A stretch of DNA of 7,828 nucleotides from Oscillospiraceae bacterium. GTDB lineage: Bacteria > Bacillota > Clostridia > Oscillospirales > Ruminococcaceae. Location: positions 1 through 7,828 of the forward strand of contig CAADWC010000167.1 of assembly GCA_900752625.1 (NCBI GenBank), in the 5' to 3' direction. Shown in pieces: positions 5,903 to 7,828 of the stretch (positions are counted from its first letter, which is position 1; each line of letters opens with the position of its first letter). Position numbers and translations under genes: made by a program. The notes under the pieces are model-generated. The model was given only the letters and a program-made list of their open reading frames with translations, searched no databases and was not told the DNA's origin.

Positions 5903-5931
5903 ATTATACCACACTTTACACAATTTTTCAA
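5903..5931 (-). promoter_or_regulatory. Sigma-A-type promoter of pyrB
   Basis: On the - strand, TTGAAA (5931-5926) and a perfect TATAAT (5908-5903) are separated by exactly 17 bases. The predicted transcription start is near 5895-5897, giving a leader of about 42 bases before the pyrB ATG. That leader is too short for a PyrR-type attenuator. Confidence 0.85.
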
Positions 5932-5970
5932 TATAGTATGCACTTATTTAACGGCTTTTTCATGAGTTAA

Positions 5971-6003
5971 GGCAATACCGTACAACGATCGTACGGTATT
6001 GCC
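5971..6003 (-). terminator. Perfect 13-bp hairpin after the DHHW-like gene, probable terminator
   Basis: GGCAATACCGTAC (5971-5983) and its exact complement (5991-6003) flank a 7-base loop, starting 16 bases beyond the stop of the DHHW-like gene and lying upstream of the pyrB promoter. It is in the right place to end the MBOAT/DHHW transcript. It lacks a good T-tract on either strand: the - strand continues TTAACTC, and the T run (6014 to 6007) lies before the hairpin instead. Termination is likely but less sure than at 2610-2647. Confidence 0.5.
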
Positions 6004-6019
6004 CTGAAAAAAGTCAGAT

Positions 6020-7126
6020 TCAGCTCTGATCATTAAGCAAATCAAATTTATCATATGTACAGAACTGTCTGATATCATATAAAAACAGGATCTGATCGTA
6101 ACTGTCAATATCAACAACGTCGCCAAGAGTTTCATCCTCCAGCTTTTCCAGATCCACAAGAGTTATGCTGCTGTAATGAGGAGTAAGCAGCGGTACCATG
6201 CAGTTTGCGTAGCTTCCCTTTATTATCAGCAGATCGGGACCGGAGCTTACCGAGGTCGAAACTGTATATTTTTTATAAATATCTCCATTGAGAAAAATTC
6301 CGTATTTATCATCGGACTGAAGCGCGGAATCATAATAAACTGATTTTGAAGTAACTCTCTGCTCATCCTTATAACCTTCAGTGCCGGTTACATAGCTTCC
6401 GTTTTTATTTCTGAATATATTGATAGTATCTGCCGATACCCCACCGTAAAAAGTCTTTCTATATAAATTACCGTAAAAGTTCCTGTCCGCATACTCCATA
6501 TCGTAATTGGACAGATCCACCGGCTGAAATCCAAGCTTTGAAATTATACTTTTGTAAACCGCATAAGCGCCGAAGGAAGTCCATCTGCTGTCGGTTCTGA
6601 AGTAAATATAGTCGTCTCTTGCGGAAAACAGCGGGTTAAATGCATCCAGCGTTACTATGCTGTTGTCAAGCCGGTAATAAATATCGTCGATAAGTTTCTG
6701 CTGATCAACTGCCGAAGCAAAGGACGGAAGCTGGGATTTGTATACGCCCGAAGCGGTAGGAACCAGCATTGCATAAACCGCAGAATTTTTATGACTTTCC
6801 CGAAAGCCGTTTATGGCATCTATAGACGCCTGAATTTTTTTATCATCCACCTTGTCAAAAACCTCTATCAGTCTGTCATTATCTACATAAACCTTTCCCA
6901 GACGGTTCTGTCCGGTGCTGATAAGCACTGCGCTGTAAAGGGATTTGAAGTTGCTTTTCAATGGAAATCTGCTGTAAACATAACCTTGAATCTGATCCTT
7001 AACGGTTTTATCCGAAGAATTGTTTTTTTCAGATTCCGCGCTTTGAAAGAAAACAGTGCTGACTGCAAACATGACCGTGAAGGCAAAAAACAAAAAAACA
7101 GATATATAATCAAGTATCTTTTTCAT
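6020..7126 (-). CDS. DHHW/AlgX-like protein with altered catalytic motif
   Basis: 368-residue protein with one N-terminal membrane helix or uncleaved signal (about 8-28), predicted to be exported and anchored. It resembles the DHHW family (AlgX/AlgJ-related SGNH-like proteins) that works with an MBOAT protein to O-acetylate surface polymers. Family landmarks are IYFRTDSRWTSFGAYAVYKSI at 174-194 and IIKGSYANCMVPLLTPHYSS at 301-320. The signature normally read as DHHW is DSRW (179-182), so the usual catalytic His is Arg. The nucleophile Ser305 is kept, but the Asp usually before it is Gly304. The start at 7126 is supported by GGAGG (7137-7133), six bases away and only 13 bases after the MBOAT stop. 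The two genes are surely co-transcribed. The polymer substrate is unknown. Confidence 0.82.
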   Translation of the reverse strand: MKKILDYISVFLFFAFTVMFAVSTVFFQSAESEKNNSSDKTVKDQIQGYVYSRFPLKSNFKSLYSAVLISTGQNRLGKVYVDNDRLIEVFDKVDDKKIQASIDAINGFRESHKNSAVYAMLVPTASGVYKSQLPSFASAVDQQKLIDDIYYRLDNSIVTLDAFNPLFSARDDYIYFRTDSRWTSFGAYAVYKSIISKLGFQPVDLSNYDMEYADRNFYGNLYRKTFYGGVSADTINIFRNKNGSYVTGTEGYKDEQRVTSKSVYYDSALQSDDKYGIFLNGDIYKKYTVSTSVSSGPDLLIIKGSYANCMVPLLTPHYSSITLVDLEKLEDETLGDVVDIDSYDQILFLYDIRQFCTYDKFDLLNDQS

Positions 7127-7139
7127 CTTATACCTCCAT

Positions 7140-7828
7140 TCAGAACGCAAACACAGCTTTGCCGTTTCCTGACACCATAAAGGCTGTACACAGTATCAGA
7201 AGCGCAAGTATCATCATCGGCTTTGAAACATTGATAACATTGAATTTTAAATCACGAAGCTTTGAATCTATAATTCTTAAGACAGGCGAAGCCAGAATTA
7301 CACACAAAACAATAAGCACAAACGATGATTTGATCCAGTACCACACCGTATTGCTGCCCGAAAATACTCCCCAGCGGAACATAGCTCTGATATATCCGAA
7401 TGTGGAATGAAGATCTGTCCCCGATAAAATCGACCAGCTGAAAAGAACCGCAAACTGAGTCATTATAAATCTTACAACAGACGGAATACGGGACATTAAG
7501 TTTTTCAACCTATTCTCCGCCAGAATAAGCAGCGCCATAAAAACCGACCACATAATAAAATTGATTCCGGTTCCGTACCATAATCCTACGGCTGCGGCAC
7601 ACAGCAGAACCTTAGCCGAGTTTATGACCCGAGAGCTTTTATTTTTCGGGAGGGAACCGTAGATATAATCCTTTGCCCACCTGTTCAACGAAATATTAAA
7701 CGAGGAAGCAAATCCGATAAGCGTCTTCCGAGTAAAAGGCAGATTAAAATTCGGCTTTAAATCAAAGCCCAGCATAAGAGCAAACCCTCTTGCCATATGT
7801 GAAAAACCAAGAAATTCAAAGTAAAACC
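7140..7828 (-). CDS. MBOAT-family membrane O-acyltransferase, C-terminal part, altered active site
   Basis: Partial gene: the reading frame is open to the window edge and enters with YFEFLGFSHMARGFALMLGF, equivalent to the YFDFSGYSDMAxG block of AlgI/DltB-like acyltransferases. About 229 residues are visible and the N-terminal part is missing. The ATG at 7796 is internal, not the start. Several hydrophobic segments follow, as expected for a polytopic membrane protein. Further family landmarks are FNISLNRWAKDYIYGSLPKN and VGLWYGTGINFIMW, spaced 40 residues apart at the two key positions as in active relatives. At these positions active members have His (HISL and LWHG); here they are Asn (codon 7697-7695) and Tyr (codon 7577-7575). 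The normal role is passing acyl groups across the membrane to a partner such as the adjacent DHHW-like protein. Activity is doubtful. Confidence 0.85.
   Translation of the reverse strand, partial: FYFEFLGFSHMARGFALMLGFDLKPNFNLPFTRKTLIGFASSFNISLNRWAKDYIYGSLPKNKSSRVINSAKVLLCAAAVGLWYGTGINFIMWSVFMALLILAENRLKNLMSRIPSVVRFIMTQFAVLFSWSILSGTDLHSTFGYIRAMFRWGVFSGSNTVWYWIKSSFVLIVLCVILASPVLRIIDSKLRDLKFNVINVSKPMMILALLILCTAFMVSGNGKAVFAF

Noticed and set aside
5855..5923. Extension of PyrB to 384 residues
   Set aside because: The added codons run through the -10 element and the leader; the family N-terminus and ribosome binding site fit 5854.

Overview
The window looks like a piece of a Firmicute (Bacillota) chromosome, most likely a clostridial, Ruminococcus-like organism. 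That placement is an inference from three things: the conserved order ylxM-ffh-rpsP-khpA, strong GGAGG-type ribosome binding sites, and the MBOAT/DHHW surface-polymer gene pair. There are no rRNA or tRNA genes, insertion sequences, CRISPR arrays or phage genes.

Left part (1-2650, + strand): a protein-targeting and translation operon. YlxM (SRP-associated helix-turn-helix protein), Ffh (SRP GTPase), ribosomal protein bS16 and the KH-domain RNA-binding protein KhpA follow each other. A clear intrinsic terminator ends the operon after khpA, so the usual following genes (rimM, trmD, rplS) are not here. Between rpsP and khpA lies a 152-base gap with interleaved inverted repeats that looks like a structured RNA leader or attenuator.

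Middle (2648-3424, + strand): two consecutive half-length TauE/SafE membrane proteins that probably pair to make one transporter. The start codon of the first directly abuts the khpA terminator, and its Shine-Dalgarno sequence is the 3' arm of that terminator hairpin. The second overlaps the end of the converging metallophosphoesterase gene by 43 bases and carries a perfect terminator-like hairpin inside its coding sequence.

Right-middle (3382-5931, - strand): pyrB, ruvX and a membrane-anchored metallophosphoesterase, read in that order from a good sigma-A-type promoter at 5903-5931. PyrB is unusual: the aspartate carbamoyltransferase catalytic chain has a C-terminal four-cysteine tail matching the zinc domain of the regulatory chain PyrI, but the nucleotide-binding allosteric domain of PyrI is absent. 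ruvX and the phosphoesterase overlap by 56 bases.

Right end (6020-7828, - strand): the C-terminal part of an MBOAT (AlgI/DltB-like) membrane O-acyltransferase, running off the window, followed 13 bases later by a DHHW/AlgX-like protein. This layout is normal for cell-surface polymer O-acetylation, but both proteins have lost hallmark histidines: the MBOAT reads NISL and LWYG where HISL and LWHG are expected, and the partner reads DSRW where DHHW is expected. The pair is the most intriguing protein observation here, together with the PyrB-zinc-domain fusion and the rpsP-khpA leader.
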